From assembly GCF_004784465.1 (NCBI RefSeq), contig NZ_SRRU01000006.1, positions 310,001-374,000 on the forward strand: a stretch of 64,000 bases of DNA, read 5' to 3'. The translations under genes and the position numbers were made by a program. The notes under the pieces are model-generated. The model searched no databases, was not told the origin of the DNA, and saw only the letters and a list, made by a program, of their open reading frames with translations. This DNA comes from Streptomyces griseoluteus. Lineage in GTDB: Bacteria > Actinomycetota > Actinomycetes > Streptomycetales > Streptomycetaceae. Below, piece by piece: positions 43,065-51,550 of the stretch; position 1 is the first letter of the stretch; every line of letters starts with the position of its first letter.

Positions 43065-44267
43065 ATGACCCCCCAGCGCCCCGCACACATCGCCATGTTC
43101 TCCATCGCCCAGCACGGCCATGTGAACCCCAGCCTGGAGGTGATCAGGGAACTCGTCGCACGCGGCCACCGCGTCACCTACGCCATCCCGCCGCTCTTCG
43201 CCGAGAAGGTCGCCGCCACGGGCGCCGTGCCCGTGCCCTACACCTCCACCCTGCCCGGCCCCGACGCCGACCCCTCGGCGTGGGGGACCACGCTGCTGGA
43301 CAACGTCGAGCCCTTCCTCGCCGACGCCATCCAGGCGTTGCCGCAGCTCATCAAGGCGTACGAGGGCGACGAACCCGACCTGGTCCTGCACGACATCGCC
43401 TCCTACCCCGCCCGCGTCCTGGCCCACCGCTGGGGCGTGCCCGCCGTCTCGCTCTCCCCGAACCTCGTCGCCTGGGAGGGCTACGAGAAGGAGGTCGCGG
43501 AGCCCATGTGGGCCGAGCCGCTGAAGACCGAGCGCGGCCGGGCGTACTACGCCCGGTTCGCGGGATGGCTCGCGGAGAACGGCATCACCCAGCATCCGGA
43601 CCCCTTCGCCGGCCGCCCCGCGCGTTCGCTGGTCCTCATCCCCAAGGCGCTGCAGCCGAACGCCGACCGGGTCGACGAGCGCGTGCACAGCTTCGTCGGC
43701 GCCTGTCAGGGCGACCGCGCGGACCAGGGCACCTGGGAGCGGCCCCAGGGCGCCGAGAAGGTGGTCCTCGTCTCTCTCGGCTCGGCCTTCACCAAGCGGC
43801 CCGCCTTCTACGCCGAGTGCGTACGCGCCTTCGGAGACCTGCCCGGCTGGCACCTCGTCCTCCAGATCGGCCGGCACGTGGACCCGGCCGAACTCGGTGA
43901 GCCGCCCGCCAACGTCGAAGTGCACTCCTGGGTACCACAGTTGGCGGTGCTCCGGCAGGCCGACCTGTTCGTCACCCACGCGGGCGCGGGCGGCAGTCAG
44001 GAGGGGCTGGCCACGGCCACCCCGATGATCGCCGTCCCGCAGGCCGTCGACCAGTTCGGCAACGCCGACATGCTCCAGGCGCTCGGTGTGGCCCGCACCC
44101 TGCTCACCGAGGACGCCACCGCCGACCGCCTCCGCGAGACGGCCCTCGCCCTGGTGGACGACCCCGAGGTGGCGGCGCGGCTGCAGCAGATCCAGGCCGG
44201 CATGATGCGTGAAGGGGGCACGACGCGGGCCGCCGACCTGATCGAGGCGGAGCTGCCGGGGCGCTGA
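43065..44267 (+). CDS. mgt: Macrolide glycosyltransferase (OleD/Mgt-like, GT1)
   Basis: The protein has 400 residues and is very close to OleD as I remember it. Matches include HIAMFSIAQHGHVNPSLEVI with the catalytic His (17/19 region), LPGPDADPSAWGTTLLDNVE, ALQPNADRVDERV, VVLVSLGSAFTKRP, and the UDP-sugar-binding block VPQLAVLRQADLFVTHAGAG followed by GSQEGLATATPM. Enzymes of this type inactivate macrolides by glucosylation and accept many phenolic acceptors. In a strain without a neighbouring macrolide cluster it is a self-protection or detoxification enzyme by inference. TAGCCT lies 7 bases before the ATG and no ribosome site is seen, so it may be leaderless. Confidence 0.92.
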   Translation: MTPQRPAHIAMFSIAQHGHVNPSLEVIRELVARGHRVTYAIPPLFAEKVAATGAVPVPYTSTLPGPDADPSAWGTTLLDNVEPFLADAIQALPQLIKAYEGDEPDLVLHDIASYPARVLAHRWGVPAVSLSPNLVAWEGYEKEVAEPMWAEPLKTERGRAYYARFAGWLAENGITQHPDPFAGRPARSLVLIPKALQPNADRVDERVHSFVGACQGDRADQGTWERPQGAEKVVLVSLGSAFTKRPAFYAECVRAFGDLPGWHLVLQIGRHVDPAELGEPPANVEVHSWVPQLAVLRQADLFVTHAGAGGSQEGLATATPMIAVPQAVDQFGNADMLQALGVARTLLTEDATADRLRETALALVDDPEVAARLQQIQAGMMREGGTTRAADLIEAELPGR

Positions 44268-44372
44268 CCTCGGTGGAGAAAGGTTGTTGAACCAGTCACA
44301 AGATCGTGGAGGAGTTGCCCGGCGCCCACTCGATCCGACAGAGTTTCCCGCGACGGGCGTACCGTCGGGTAT

Positions 44373-44407
44373 GGCCGTCGTGCCCGCCCCCACGGGGCAC
44401 GACGGCC
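44373..44407 (+). terminator. Terminator of mgt
   Basis: A perfect 13-bp stem ggccgtcgtgccc/gggcacgacggcc with a 9-base loop lies about 105 bases after mgt and ends 4 bases before the putative -10 box of the next gene. Confidence 0.75.
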
Positions 44408-44411
44408 GTTC

Positions 44412-44423
44412 TATCGTGGGCGG
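44412..44423 (+). promoter_or_regulatory. Possible leaderless promoter of the DUF1697 gene
   Basis: TATCGT (44412-44417) lies exactly 6 bases before the ATG at 44424, directly after the mgt terminator. No ribosome-binding site is present, and no clear -35 box is seen. Confidence 0.45.
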
Positions 44424-44969
44424 ATGACGACGACGTACGCGGCGCTGCTGCGCGGGATCAACGTGGGCGGCAACAAGAAGCTTCCGATGGCCGACCTGCG
44501 GACTCTCCTTGCCGAGCTGGGCCATGACGACGTTCGCACCCATCTCCAGAGCGGCCAGGCGGTGTTCACCGCCTCCCAGGGCGACGAGGGCATCCTGGCC
44601 GGGGAGTTGAGCGCGGCCATCGAGAAGCGGTTCGGCTTCCCGGTCGACGTGATCGTGCGGGATCACGCCTATCTGACGGCGGTCGCGGAAGCCTGCCCGT
44701 TCCCCGCCGACGCGCTGGAACCCAAGCAGGTGCACGTCACCTACTTCTCCGGCCCGGCGGACCCCGAGCGCTTCGCCGGGATCGACACCGCCGCCCGCCT
44801 CCCCGAGGAGTTCCGCCTGGGGGACCGCTGTCTGTACCTCTACGCACCCGACGGGCTCGGCCGCTCCAAGCTGGCCGAGGAGCTGGGCCGCCCGCGCGTC
44901 ACCCAGGGCCTGATCGCGACCACGCGGAACTGGAACACCGTCCGCAAACTGGTCGAGCTGACCGGCTGA
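44424..44969 (+). CDS. DUF1697 protein
   Basis: The protein has 181 residues and opens with the family signature TTYAALLRGINVGGNKKLPM, followed by DLRTLLAELGHDDVRTHLQSG and the C-terminal IATTRNWNTVRKL. DUF1697 proteins are widespread small alpha/beta proteins of unknown function. The start appears to be leaderless. It is flanked by its own upstream terminator/promoter junction and a downstream hairpin, so it looks like a single-gene transcription unit. Confidence 0.88.
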   Translation: MTTTYAALLRGINVGGNKKLPMADLRTLLAELGHDDVRTHLQSGQAVFTASQGDEGILAGELSAAIEKRFGFPVDVIVRDHAYLTAVAEACPFPADALEPKQVHVTYFSGPADPERFAGIDTAARLPEEFRLGDRCLYLYAPDGLGRSKLAEELGRPRVTQGLIATTRNWNTVRKLVELTG

Positions 44970-44999
44970 CGGCGCCCTCTACCGGAGGGCCGGCGAAAG

Positions 45000-45027
45000 T
45001 CAACCCCTTTCACTCCAAAGGGGTTGA
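45000..45027 (+). terminator. Hairpin after DUF1697
   Basis: A perfect 11-bp stem tcaacccettt-type repeat: arms 45000-45010 and 45017-45027 (aaaggggttga), loop cactcc. It is unusually A/T-rich for this genome. It lies 31 bases after the DUF1697 stop and may be a terminator or an operator for the next gene. Confidence 0.6.
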
Positions 45028-45145
45028 TTGCTGGTGCCGTCGGCCGCTTCGTGGGTAACGTCACCGACCGAGCCGACCCGGCACGCTTCCCTCGCCGCAG
45101 CCCGGCCCCCGTAAGGCCCCCGGATCAGGAGTGAGGACGACAGAC

Positions 45146-45448
45146 GTGAACGCGTACAACCAGCCCGGCAGCACCTCCGGCCGACCGGTACCCGGCGGCG
45201 ACGGTACCGACCTGGAGACCCTGATCCGGCTCGCGGACGGACTCGTCGCCGCGCTGCACGCCGAGTACCCGGTGCTCCTCGAACACGGCGAGATCATCCA
45301 GGCCGAGCTGGCCCTCGCGGCCGACGACGGCTTCCCGCCCAACCGGGGGCGCATCCGCCACCAGCTCGACGACCTCTGCATCGGCGCCGCCGCCGGCACC
45401 GGCACCCTCGAGTACACCCGGCGCCTGACCACGGCGCTCAATCTGTAG
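45146..45448 (+). CDS. Conserved-looking small protein, unknown function
   Basis: The protein has 100 residues and is acidic and mostly helical: TDLETLIRLADGLVAALHAEYPVLLEHGE and later IRHQLDDLCIGAAAGTGTLE. It has no membrane segment or signal peptide and a single cysteine. I start it at GTG 45146, with GAGGAC 7-12 bases upstream; the GTG at 45131 overlaps the best ribosome site. It converges on the sulfur-assimilation block. I do not recognise the family. Codon use is typical of a real gene. Confidence 0.65.
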   Translation: MNAYNQPGSTSGRPVPGGDGTDLETLIRLADGLVAALHAEYPVLLEHGEIIQAELALAADDGFPPNRGRIRHQLDDLCIGAAAGTGTLEYTRRLTTALNL

Positions 45449-45471
45449 AGCGCTCGTTCTGTGGAGCGCTC
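45448..45471. terminator. Short bidirectional terminator overlapping two stop codons
   Basis: GAGCGCT (45448-45454) and AGCGCTC (45465-45471) form a 7-bp stem with a 10-base loop. The arms include the last base of the small-protein stop and the first bases of the chelatase stop on the opposite strand. Confidence 0.5.
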
Positions 45472-46210
45472 AGGCGCCCACGGCCACCGGGACCGACCGC
45501 AGCGCCTCGGCGTAGCGGTCGAGCAGCACCCGCGCCACCTCCGGCGCCGGGCCCAGCACATCGGCCAGGACGTCCGCGTCGGCCGCGCCCCGCGCGATCC
45601 GGTCGGGCAGGAAGCCCGGCGCCAGCACATAGGGCGCGACGGCCACCCGCTCGCACCCCTGGGCGCGCAGCTCGCGCACGGCGTCCTCGGTGTGCGGGAG
45701 GCGGGCGGAGGCGAACGCGGGTCGCACGGCGCACCAACCGGTGCGCCACCACTCCCGCGCGATGTCGGCGATCACCGCGATCGCCTCCGCGTCGGAGGAC
45801 CCCGCCGAGGCCAGTACGACCCCGGTCGAGGACTTGTCGGCGGGGCTGACCCCCGCCTCGTACAGGCGCCGTTCCAGCGCCGAGACCAGCAGCGGCGACG
45901 GGCCGAGCACCTCCGCCTGCCTCACCCGCATCCCGCGCGGTGCCTCCCGCAGCACGGCCGGGATGTCGGCCTTGGCGTGGAAGGCACGGGTCAGCAGCAG
46001 CGGCTGCGCGACCACCTCGCGCACCCCGTCGGCCGCCAGCGACTTGAGCACACCGCCGACCGAGGGCACGTTGAAGTCGAGGAAACCGGTCACCACCCTG
46101 AGGTCCGGCCGCATCGACCTCACCCGCGCGACCAGGGCGTGCACGGTCGCGGCGTGCCGGGGGTCGCGGCTGCCGTGGGCGACGATCAGGAGAACGGGTT
46201 TGTGGTGCAT
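45470..46210 (-). CDS. Sirohydrochlorin chelatase (CbiX/SirB-like)
   Basis: The protein has 246 residues with two CbiX half-domains. The N-terminal half has the metal-binding histidines in LLIVAHGSRDPRH and LLLTRAFHAKADIP; the second half lacks an equivalent AHGS motif. The enzyme inserts iron (or cobalt) into sirohydrochlorin. As last gene of the sulfur block it would make the siroheme cofactor of the sulfite reductase encoded at the head of the same block. It follows the ABC permease by 6 bases. Confidence 0.93.
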   Translation of the reverse strand: MHHKPVLLIVAHGSRDPRHAATVHALVARVRSMRPDLRVVTGFLDFNVPSVGGVLKSLAADGVREVVAQPLLLTRAFHAKADIPAVLREAPRGMRVRQAEVLGPSPLLVSALERRLYEAGVSPADKSSTGVVLASAGSSDAEAIAVIADIAREWWRTGWCAVRPAFASARLPHTEDAVRELRAQGCERVAVAPYVLAPGFLPDRIARGAADADVLADVLGPAPEVARVLLDRYAEALRSVPVAVGA

Positions 46211-46216
46211 GGGAGT

Positions 46217-47101
46217 TCAGCTCTTCACCAGCAGGCCCCGGCTGCGCAGCACCCACCGCTCCAGCGGACTGAAGATCAGCAGGTCGACCGCGATGCCGAC
46301 GAACAGGATCAGCAGGATGGCCTCGAACACCATCGCCATGTCGAGGGCGTTGCGGCCGTTCTCCAGCAACTGGCCGAGGCCGACGCCCAGATCGGGGAAG
46401 GACGCGATGATCTCGGCGGCCATCAGCGAGCGCCAGGAGAACGCCCAGCCCTGCTTCATTCCGGCCACATAGCCGGGCAGCGCGGCGGGCAGCGTGATGT
46501 GCCAGACGCCGCGCAGCCCGCCGGCGCCCATGGTGCGGCCCGCCCGCAGGAACAGCGGCGGCACCTGGTCGATGCCGGACACCAGGCCGTTGGCGATGGA
46601 GGGCACCGCGCCGAGCAGGATCACCGCGTACATCATCGAGTTGTTCAGCCCCAGCCAGATCACCGCCGGGGGCACCCAGGCCACCGAGGGCAGCGACTGG
46701 AGGCCGGACAGGATCGGCCCGATGGCCGCGCGCACGAATTTCACCCGCGCCACCAGCAGGCCGAGCGGGGTGCCGATGAGCAGGGCCAGGCCGAAGCCGA
46801 GCAGACCGCGCGAGACGCTGGTCCAGATGTAGCCGAGGAGCTTGCCCGCCAGCCAGTCCCGCTGGACCGCCTCCCACACCGCCCTCGGCGCGGGCAGCTT
46901 GGTGGGATCGGAGACGATCCCGAAGGACACCAGGGCCTGCCAGACCAGCAGCACCACCAGTACGGCGGTGACCGGCGGCAGCACCTTGGTGACCAGGGTC
47001 TGCCTCAGCGGCACCCGTGCGCCGTGCGGGGTCTCCAGGGCGTCGAGGCCCGCTTCCACGCTCCCCGTGTCGGGAGCCCGTGTCGTCTCAGTGCTGGCCA
47101 T
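46217..47101 (-). CDS. Aliphatic sulfonate/nitrate-type ABC permease (SsuC-like)
   Basis: The permease has 294 residues with about six membrane helices. Marks are LPAPRAVWEAVQRDWLAGKLLGYIWTSVSRGLLGFG, the region LQSLPSVAWVPPAVIWLGLNNSM, and the EAA-like loop FLRAGRTMGAGGLRGVWHITLPAALPGYVAG. The ATG at 47101 overlaps the end of the ATPase gene by 14 bases. Within the sulfur block the most likely cargo is an organosulfonate or sulfate ester; taurine or nitrate-type substrates cannot be excluded by sequence alone. Confidence 0.88.
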   Translation of the reverse strand: MASTETTRAPDTGSVEAGLDALETPHGARVPLRQTLVTKVLPPVTAVLVVLLVWQALVSFGIVSDPTKLPAPRAVWEAVQRDWLAGKLLGYIWTSVSRGLLGFGLALLIGTPLGLLVARVKFVRAAIGPILSGLQSLPSVAWVPPAVIWLGLNNSMMYAVILLGAVPSIANGLVSGIDQVPPLFLRAGRTMGAGGLRGVWHITLPAALPGYVAGMKQGWAFSWRSLMAAEIIASFPDLGVGLGQLLENGRNALDMAMVFEAILLILFVGIAVDLLIFSPLERWVLRSRGLLVKS

Positions 47102-47867
47102 GGCGGCGGATCTCCCCTCGCAGCGCCTCGGTGATCTCCAGGGACAGTTCCGCCACGGGGGCGTCCTCGATGCGGCGGGGCTGCGGGATGTCCACCGTCC
47201 ACTCGTGGGCCACCTTGCCCGGCCGGGAGGACAGCAGCACGACCCGCTGGGCCAGCCGTACCGCCTCGCGCACGTTGTGCGTCACGAAGAGCACGGACAG
47301 GCCGGTCTCCGTCCAGACGCGGGTCAGCTCGTCGTGCAGCACATCGCGGGTGATGGCGTCGAGGGCCGCGAACGGCTCGTCCATCAGCAGCAGTCCGCTC
47401 TCCTGCGCCAGCGCGCGGGCCAGTGCCACCCGCTGCCGCATACCGCCGGAGAGTTCGTGCACCCGCTTGCCGTACGCGCCCCCCAGCCGGACCAGTTCGA
47501 GCAGCGACTCGGCCTTGTCGCGGCGGTCGCCCTTGGGCACGCCCCGCAGGCGCAGGGCGAGTTCGACGTTCTTGCCCGCGGTCAGCCACGGGAAGAGGGC
47601 GTGCTCCTGGAACATCAGGGCCGGACGGCCGTCGGTGTCGATGGACCCGGTGCTGGGCCGGTCCAGGCCCGCGACCAGGTTGAGCAGGGTCGACTTGCCG
47701 CAGCCCGAGGCCCCCAGGAGGGTGACGAACTCGCCGGGCGCGACATCGAGGCTGATGTCGTCCAGCACGAGCTGCTGTCCGCCCGGGCCCGGATAGGACT
47801 TCGAGACGTGGTCGAGGCGGGCGGCGTACTCGACTGCCGGGCCGGCCTTGGTGAGGGTGGTGGCCAT
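47088..47867 (-). CDS. Aliphatic sulfonate-type ABC ATPase (SsuB-like)
   Basis: The subunit has 259 residues. Walker A GASGCGKST, Q-loop MFQEHALFPWLT, signature LSGGMRQRVALARAL, Walker B LLLMDEPFAALD and switch His in FVTHNVREAV are all present. I choose the ATG at 47867 because GGAGGTGA lies just upstream; a start at 47891 has no such site. It works with the overlapping downstream permease and the upstream binding lipoprotein. Confidence 0.92.
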   Translation of the reverse strand: MATTLTKAGPAVEYAARLDHVSKSYPGPGGQQLVLDDISLDVAPGEFVTLLGASGCGKSTLLNLVAGLDRPSTGSIDTDGRPALMFQEHALFPWLTAGKNVELALRLRGVPKGDRRDKAESLLELVRLGGAYGKRVHELSGGMRQRVALARALAQESGLLLMDEPFAALDAITRDVLHDELTRVWTETGLSVLFVTHNVREAVRLAQRVVLLSSRPGKVAHEWTVDIPQPRRIEDAPVAELSLEITEALRGEIRRHGQH

Positions 47868-47903
47868 GGTCGTCACCTCCTGGGAACTCATGGGTTGGCG
47901 TCG

Positions 47904-49016
47904 TCAGTCGGTGCCGAGCCCGGCGGCGTCGACCTTGGGGGCGCCTTCGGCGCCGAGGACCTTGTTGAGCAGGGTCAGGTCGTAGATGCCCTTGAGGTCG
48001 GGCTTGGCCAGCAGGCCCGCCTTGACCGCGTGGCCGGCCTCGGTGTTCAGGGTCGCGGCCAGCGGGTCGTCGGTGGTCTGGATCGACTTCCACGCCGGGT
48101 CCAGCACGGCCGGGGCCAGCGCCTTGCCGGAGTCGGCCTCCAGCTGCTTGTTCGCCGACTCCTTCGCCGCGTCCGGGTTGGCCTTGATCCACTTGTTGGT
48201 GCGCACCGAGGCCCGCAGCACCGCCTCGACGGCCTTCGGGTGGGCCTTGAGGAACTTCTGCGACACGATCACGTTGGTGATCACGAACTTCTTGTCCGGC
48301 CACAGGTCGGACTCGTCCAGCAGCACCTTGCCGCCCTCGGCGACCAGCTTGGACGCGGTCGGCTCCGGCACCCACGCACCGTCCAGGGAGCCGGCCTTGA
48401 AGGCGTCCGGGGTCACCTTGTTGTCGCTGCGGACCACGGTGACGTCACCCTTGCCGCTCTGCGCGTCGATCTGGTAGCCCTGCTCCGCCGCCCAGTTGAG
48501 GAAGGCGACGTCCTGGGTGTTGCCGAGCTGGGGCGTGGCGATCCGCTTGCCCTTGACGTCCTTCAGCGACTTGATCTTCTTGGGGTTCACGACCAGCTTC
48601 ACCCCGCCGGACGCCGAACCGCCGATGATCTTCAGGCTGCGGCCGCCGGACTTGGTGTAGCCGTTGATGGCGGGGGAGGGGCCGATCCAGCCGATGTCGA
48701 TGGAGCCGGAGTTGAGCGCCTCGATCTCGGAGGGGCCCGCGTTGAAGGTGGCGTAGTCGGCCTTGGTGGCGCCCAGTTCCTTCTGGAAGAGGCCCTGCTG
48801 GCGGCCGACCAGCGCGGTGGCGTGGGTGAGGTTGCCGAAGTAGCCGATCTTGACCGAGTCCAGGCCGTCGATCTTCTTGGCTCCGGAGGCGACCTTCTGG
48901 TTGGCGGGGACGTCCTTGGCCTCGGACCCGTAACCGCAGGCGGCGAGGGCCAGCAGGGGGAGTACGGCGAGGACGGCGAGACCGCGGCGCGGCAGCGGCG
49001 AACGGTTGGCAGGCAC
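47904..49016 (-). CDS. Aliphatic sulfonate-binding lipoprotein (SsuA-like)
   Basis: The protein has 370 residues with a lipoprotein signal RRGLAVLAVLPLLALAACGY. The SsuA/NrtA-type domain includes VKIGYFGNLTHATALVGRQQ, FNAGPSEIEALNSGSIDIGW and PSPAINGY. It should capture organosulfonates outside the membrane for the SsuBC-like genes that follow. The GTG start has GAGAGGAAA upstream. Lys is encoded by AAG throughout, suggesting good expression. Short leader-like frames occur just upstream. Confidence 0.9.
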   Translation of the reverse strand: MPANRSPLPRRGLAVLAVLPLLALAACGYGSEAKDVPANQKVASGAKKIDGLDSVKIGYFGNLTHATALVGRQQGLFQKELGATKADYATFNAGPSEIEALNSGSIDIGWIGPSPAINGYTKSGGRSLKIIGGSASGGVKLVVNPKKIKSLKDVKGKRIATPQLGNTQDVAFLNWAAEQGYQIDAQSGKGDVTVVRSDNKVTPDAFKAGSLDGAWVPEPTASKLVAEGGKVLLDESDLWPDKKFVITNVIVSQKFLKAHPKAVEAVLRASVRTNKWIKANPDAAKESANKQLEADSGKALAPAVLDPAWKSIQTTDDPLAATLNTEAGHAVKAGLLAKPDLKGIYDLTLLNKVLGAEGAPKVDAAGLGTD

Positions 49017-49054
49017 GGGAGGCGTTTCCTCTCGTCGGCCCGGCGGTCACGGTG

Positions 49055-49126
49055 TCAGGCCGTGGCCGGGAGGTCGATGGGTCTTCGTCGTCGCAACCGG
49101 GACGTCGTCGGGTGGGGGGAGGGCAT
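49055..49126 (-). CDS. Putative leader peptide upstream of the sulfonate transporter
   Basis: A 23-residue frame ends SRLRRRRPIDLPATA. The RR-x-x-(H/P)-(V/I)-D-L core resembles the leader peptides annotated in front of Streptomyces sulfur genes, compared with SRRHVDLGRMSSA at 54823-54906. A longer start at 49177 would give 40 residues beginning MCALTYAHRS. It stops 39 bases before the binding-protein GTG. Support is by motif and position only. Confidence 0.4.
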   Translation of the reverse strand: MPSPHPTTSRLRRRRPIDLPATA

Positions 49127-49164
49127 CGCGTGGGGGAGCAGGGCGCGCGAGCGGTGCGCGTACG

Positions 49165-49269
49165 TCAGCGCGCACATCGCGCGACCCCGCCCTGCCCGGA
49201 GCCGAGCGCGCCGCTGCCGATGCGGCCGCCCTCCTTGGCGAACGTCGAGAAGACCTCGGTGGTCTGCAT
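49165..49269 (-). CDS. Small open frame directly after cysN
   Basis: A 34-residue frame begins MQTTEVFSTFAKEGGRIGSG two bases after the cysN stop and ends VARCAR. It could be a small translationally coupled protein or non-coding spacer. No ribosome site is needed if coupling to cysN applies. Its end overlaps the longer version of the leader-like frame at 49055-49177. Low confidence. Confidence 0.3.
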   Translation of the reverse strand: MQTTEVFSTFAKEGGRIGSGALGSGQGGVARCAR

Positions 49270-49271
49270 GG

Positions 49272-50603
49272 TCAGAAGTCCCACCCGTCGTCGTCGGCCT
49301 CGGTCACCGGCTCGGGCGCGGCGAAGGACTCGCCGACCATGCCCGCGGTGAGGGTGGTGCCGTCGGCCGGGTCGATCAGGATGAAGGAGCCGGTGCGGCG
49401 CGAGTCGGCGTAGGAGTCGACCGGCAGCGGCTCGGCGGTACGGATCTTCACCCGGCCGATGTCGTTGGCGGCGAGCGTCCCCGGATGCGGGTGCAGGGAC
49501 AGGTCGGCCAGGGTGAGCCGGGACGGGATGTCCTTGACGATCGCCTTGACCGTGCGGGTGCCGTGCTTGAGCAGCACCCGGTGGCCCACGGTCAGCGGCT
49601 GGTCGGCGACATGGCACACGGTCGCCTCCACGTCCTGCGTGGTCGCGGGCGCGTCCTTGCTCGGCACGATCAGGTCGCCGCGCGAGACGTCCACGTCGTC
49701 CGCCAGCAGCACGGTCACCGACTGGGTGGTCCAGGCCACGTCCACCGGCTCGCCCAGCAGGTCGATCCCGGCGATCCGGCTGGTGCGGCCGGACGGCAGC
49801 ACCGTGACCTCCTCGCCCACCCGGAAGGTGCCGGACGCGATCTGTCCGGCGTAGCCCCGGTAGTCGGGGAGTTCGGCGGTCTGCGGACGGATCACGTACT
49901 GCACCGGCAGCCGGGCGTGGCAGTGCGCCAGGTCGTGGCTGACCGGCACCGTCTCCAGGTGCTCCAGCACGGTCGGGCCGCCGTACCAGTCCGTCCGGGG
50001 GGAGGCGTCGACCACGTTGTCGCCGGCGAGCGCCGAGATCGGGATCGCGGTGACCTCGGGGACGCCCAGCTCGGTCGCGTACGCCGTGAACTCCTCGGCG
50101 ATGGCCGCGAAGACACGCTCCTCGTAGCCGACCAGGTCCATCTTGTTCACCGCGAGCACCACGTGCGGCACGCGCAGCAGGGCGGCGATGGCCGCGTGCC
50201 GGCGGGTCTGCTCGACCACGCCGTTGCGGGCGTCGACCAGGACCACGGTCAGCTCGGCGGTGGAGGCGCCGGTGACCATGTTCCGGGTGTACTGCACGTG
50301 TCCCGGCGTGTCGGCCAGGATGAAACGGCGGCGCGGGGTGGCGAAGTAGCGGTAGGCCACGTCGATGGTGATGCCCTGCTCCCGCTCGGCCCGCAGGCCG
50401 TCGGTGAGCAGCGCCAGGTCCGGCGCCTCCTGGCCCCGGCTCGCGGACGCCCGCTCCACGGCCTCCAGCTGGTCCACCAGGACCGACTTGGAGTCGTGCA
50501 GCAGCCGTCCCACCAGGGTGGACTTGCCGTCGTCGACGGAGCCCGCGGTGGCGAACCGGAGCAGGGTGGTGGCCGACAGCGCCTCGGCGGTGATCGTGCT
50601 CAT
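49272..50603 (-). CDS. cysN: Sulfate adenylyltransferase subunit 1, CysN (GTPase)
   Basis: The protein has 443 residues with EF-Tu-like GTPase motifs: G1 ATAGSVDDGKSTLVGRLL, G3 LADTPGH and G4 AVNKMDLVGYEE, followed by beta-barrel domains. With CysD it forms ATP sulfurylase, which activates sulfate to APS with GTP hydrolysis. There is no C-terminal CysC fusion; a separate cysC is present. The ATG at 50603 lies 2 bases past the cysD stop, indicating coupling. Upstream frames belong to cysD. Confidence 0.96.
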   Translation of the reverse strand: MSTITAEALSATTLLRFATAGSVDDGKSTLVGRLLHDSKSVLVDQLEAVERASASRGQEAPDLALLTDGLRAEREQGITIDVAYRYFATPRRRFILADTPGHVQYTRNMVTGASTAELTVVLVDARNGVVEQTRRHAAIAALLRVPHVVLAVNKMDLVGYEERVFAAIAEEFTAYATELGVPEVTAIPISALAGDNVVDASPRTDWYGGPTVLEHLETVPVSHDLAHCHARLPVQYVIRPQTAELPDYRGYAGQIASGTFRVGEEVTVLPSGRTSRIAGIDLLGEPVDVAWTTQSVTVLLADDVDVSRGDLIVPSKDAPATTQDVEATVCHVADQPLTVGHRVLLKHGTRTVKAIVKDIPSRLTLADLSLHPHPGTLAANDIGRVKIRTAEPLPVDSYADSRRTGSFILIDPADGTTLTAGMVGESFAAPEPVTEADDDGWDF

Positions 50604-50605
50604 GG

Positions 50606-51550
50606 TCAGAAGTACCCCTCGCGCTTGCGGTCTTCCATCGCGGCCTCGGAGAGCTTGTCGTCGGCGCGGGTCGCGCCCCGCTCGGTGAGCCGGGACGCGG
50701 CGATCTCGGTGATGACCGCCTCCAGCGTGGTCGCGTCGGAGTCGACGGCGCCGGTGCAGGACATGTCGCCCACGGTGCGGTAGCGCACCAGCCGCGTCTG
50801 GACCGGCTCGGTCTCCTTCGGCCCGCCCCACTCGCCGGCGGTCAGCCACATGCCGCTGCGGGAGAAGACCTCGCGCTCGTGCGCGAAGTAGATCTCCGGC
50901 AGCTCGATCTTCTCGCGGGCGATGTACTGCCACACGTCCAGCTCGGTCCAGTTGGACAGCGGGAACACGCGCACGTGCTCACCGGGGGCGTGGCGGCCGT
51001 TGTACAGATTCCACAGCTCCGGGCGCTGGCGGCGCGGGTCCCACTGGGAGAACTCGTCGCGCAGCGAGAACACCCGCTCCTTGGCGCGGGCCTTCTCCTC
51101 GTCGCGCCGGCCGCCGCCGAACACCGCGTCGAACCGCTCGCTCTGGATCTTCTCCGTCAGCGGCAGCGTCTGCAGCGGGTTGCGGGTCCCGTCGGGACGT
51201 TCCTTGAGCACACCCCGGTCGATGTAGTCCTGTACGGAGGCCACATGGAGGCGCAGCCCATGTGCGGCCACCACACGGTCCCGGTACTCCAGCACCTCGG
51301 GGAAGTTGTGCCCGGTGTCCACATGGAGCAGGGCGAAGGGCACCGCCGCGGGCGCGAACGCCTTCAGCGCCAGATGCAGCATGACGATCGAGTCCTTGCC
51401 CCCGGAGAACAGGATCACCGGGTTCTCGAACTCGCCGGCCACCTCGCGGAAGATGTGCACCGCCTCGGACTCCAGCGCGTCCAGGTGGGAGAGGGCGTAC
51501 GGGCTGTCCGTGCCCTCGCCGCCACCCGTCACCTCGGCGACGGTCGTCAT
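50606..51550 (-). CDS. cysD: Sulfate adenylyltransferase subunit 2, CysD
   Basis: This 314-residue PP-loop ATP pyrophosphatase carries ILFSGGKDSIVMLHLALKAF, LHVDTGHNFPEVLEYRD, and the conserved FGGGRRDEEKARAKERVFS with QWDPRRQRPELWNLYN. It catalyses adenylation of sulfate to APS together with CysN. Its ATG overlaps the cysC stop (ATGA). Upstream in-frame sequence belongs to cysC and is excluded. Confidence 0.97.
   Translation of the reverse strand: MTTVAEVTGGGEGTDSPYALSHLDALESEAVHIFREVAGEFENPVILFSGGKDSIVMLHLALKAFAPAAVPFALLHVDTGHNFPEVLEYRDRVVAAHGLRLHVASVQDYIDRGVLKERPDGTRNPLQTLPLTEKIQSERFDAVFGGGRRDEEKARAKERVFSLRDEFSQWDPRRQRPELWNLYNGRHAPGEHVRVFPLSNWTELDVWQYIAREKIELPEIYFAHEREVFSRSGMWLTAGEWGGPKETEPVQTRLVRYRTVGDMSCTGAVDSDATTLEAVITEIAASRLTERGATRADDKLSEAAMEDRKREGYF

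Noticed and set aside
43065..44267. Macrolide glycosyltransferase as evidence of a local macrolide cluster
   Set aside because: No polyketide synthase or sugar-biosynthesis genes are present around it, and such genes occur as stand-alone detoxification enzymes.
46842..50783. A 1313-codon open frame on the plus strand
   Set aside because: It is antisense to the ssu-like and cysND genes, whose domains are unmistakable. The predicted protein is repetitive Gly/Gln/Arg/Val sequence.
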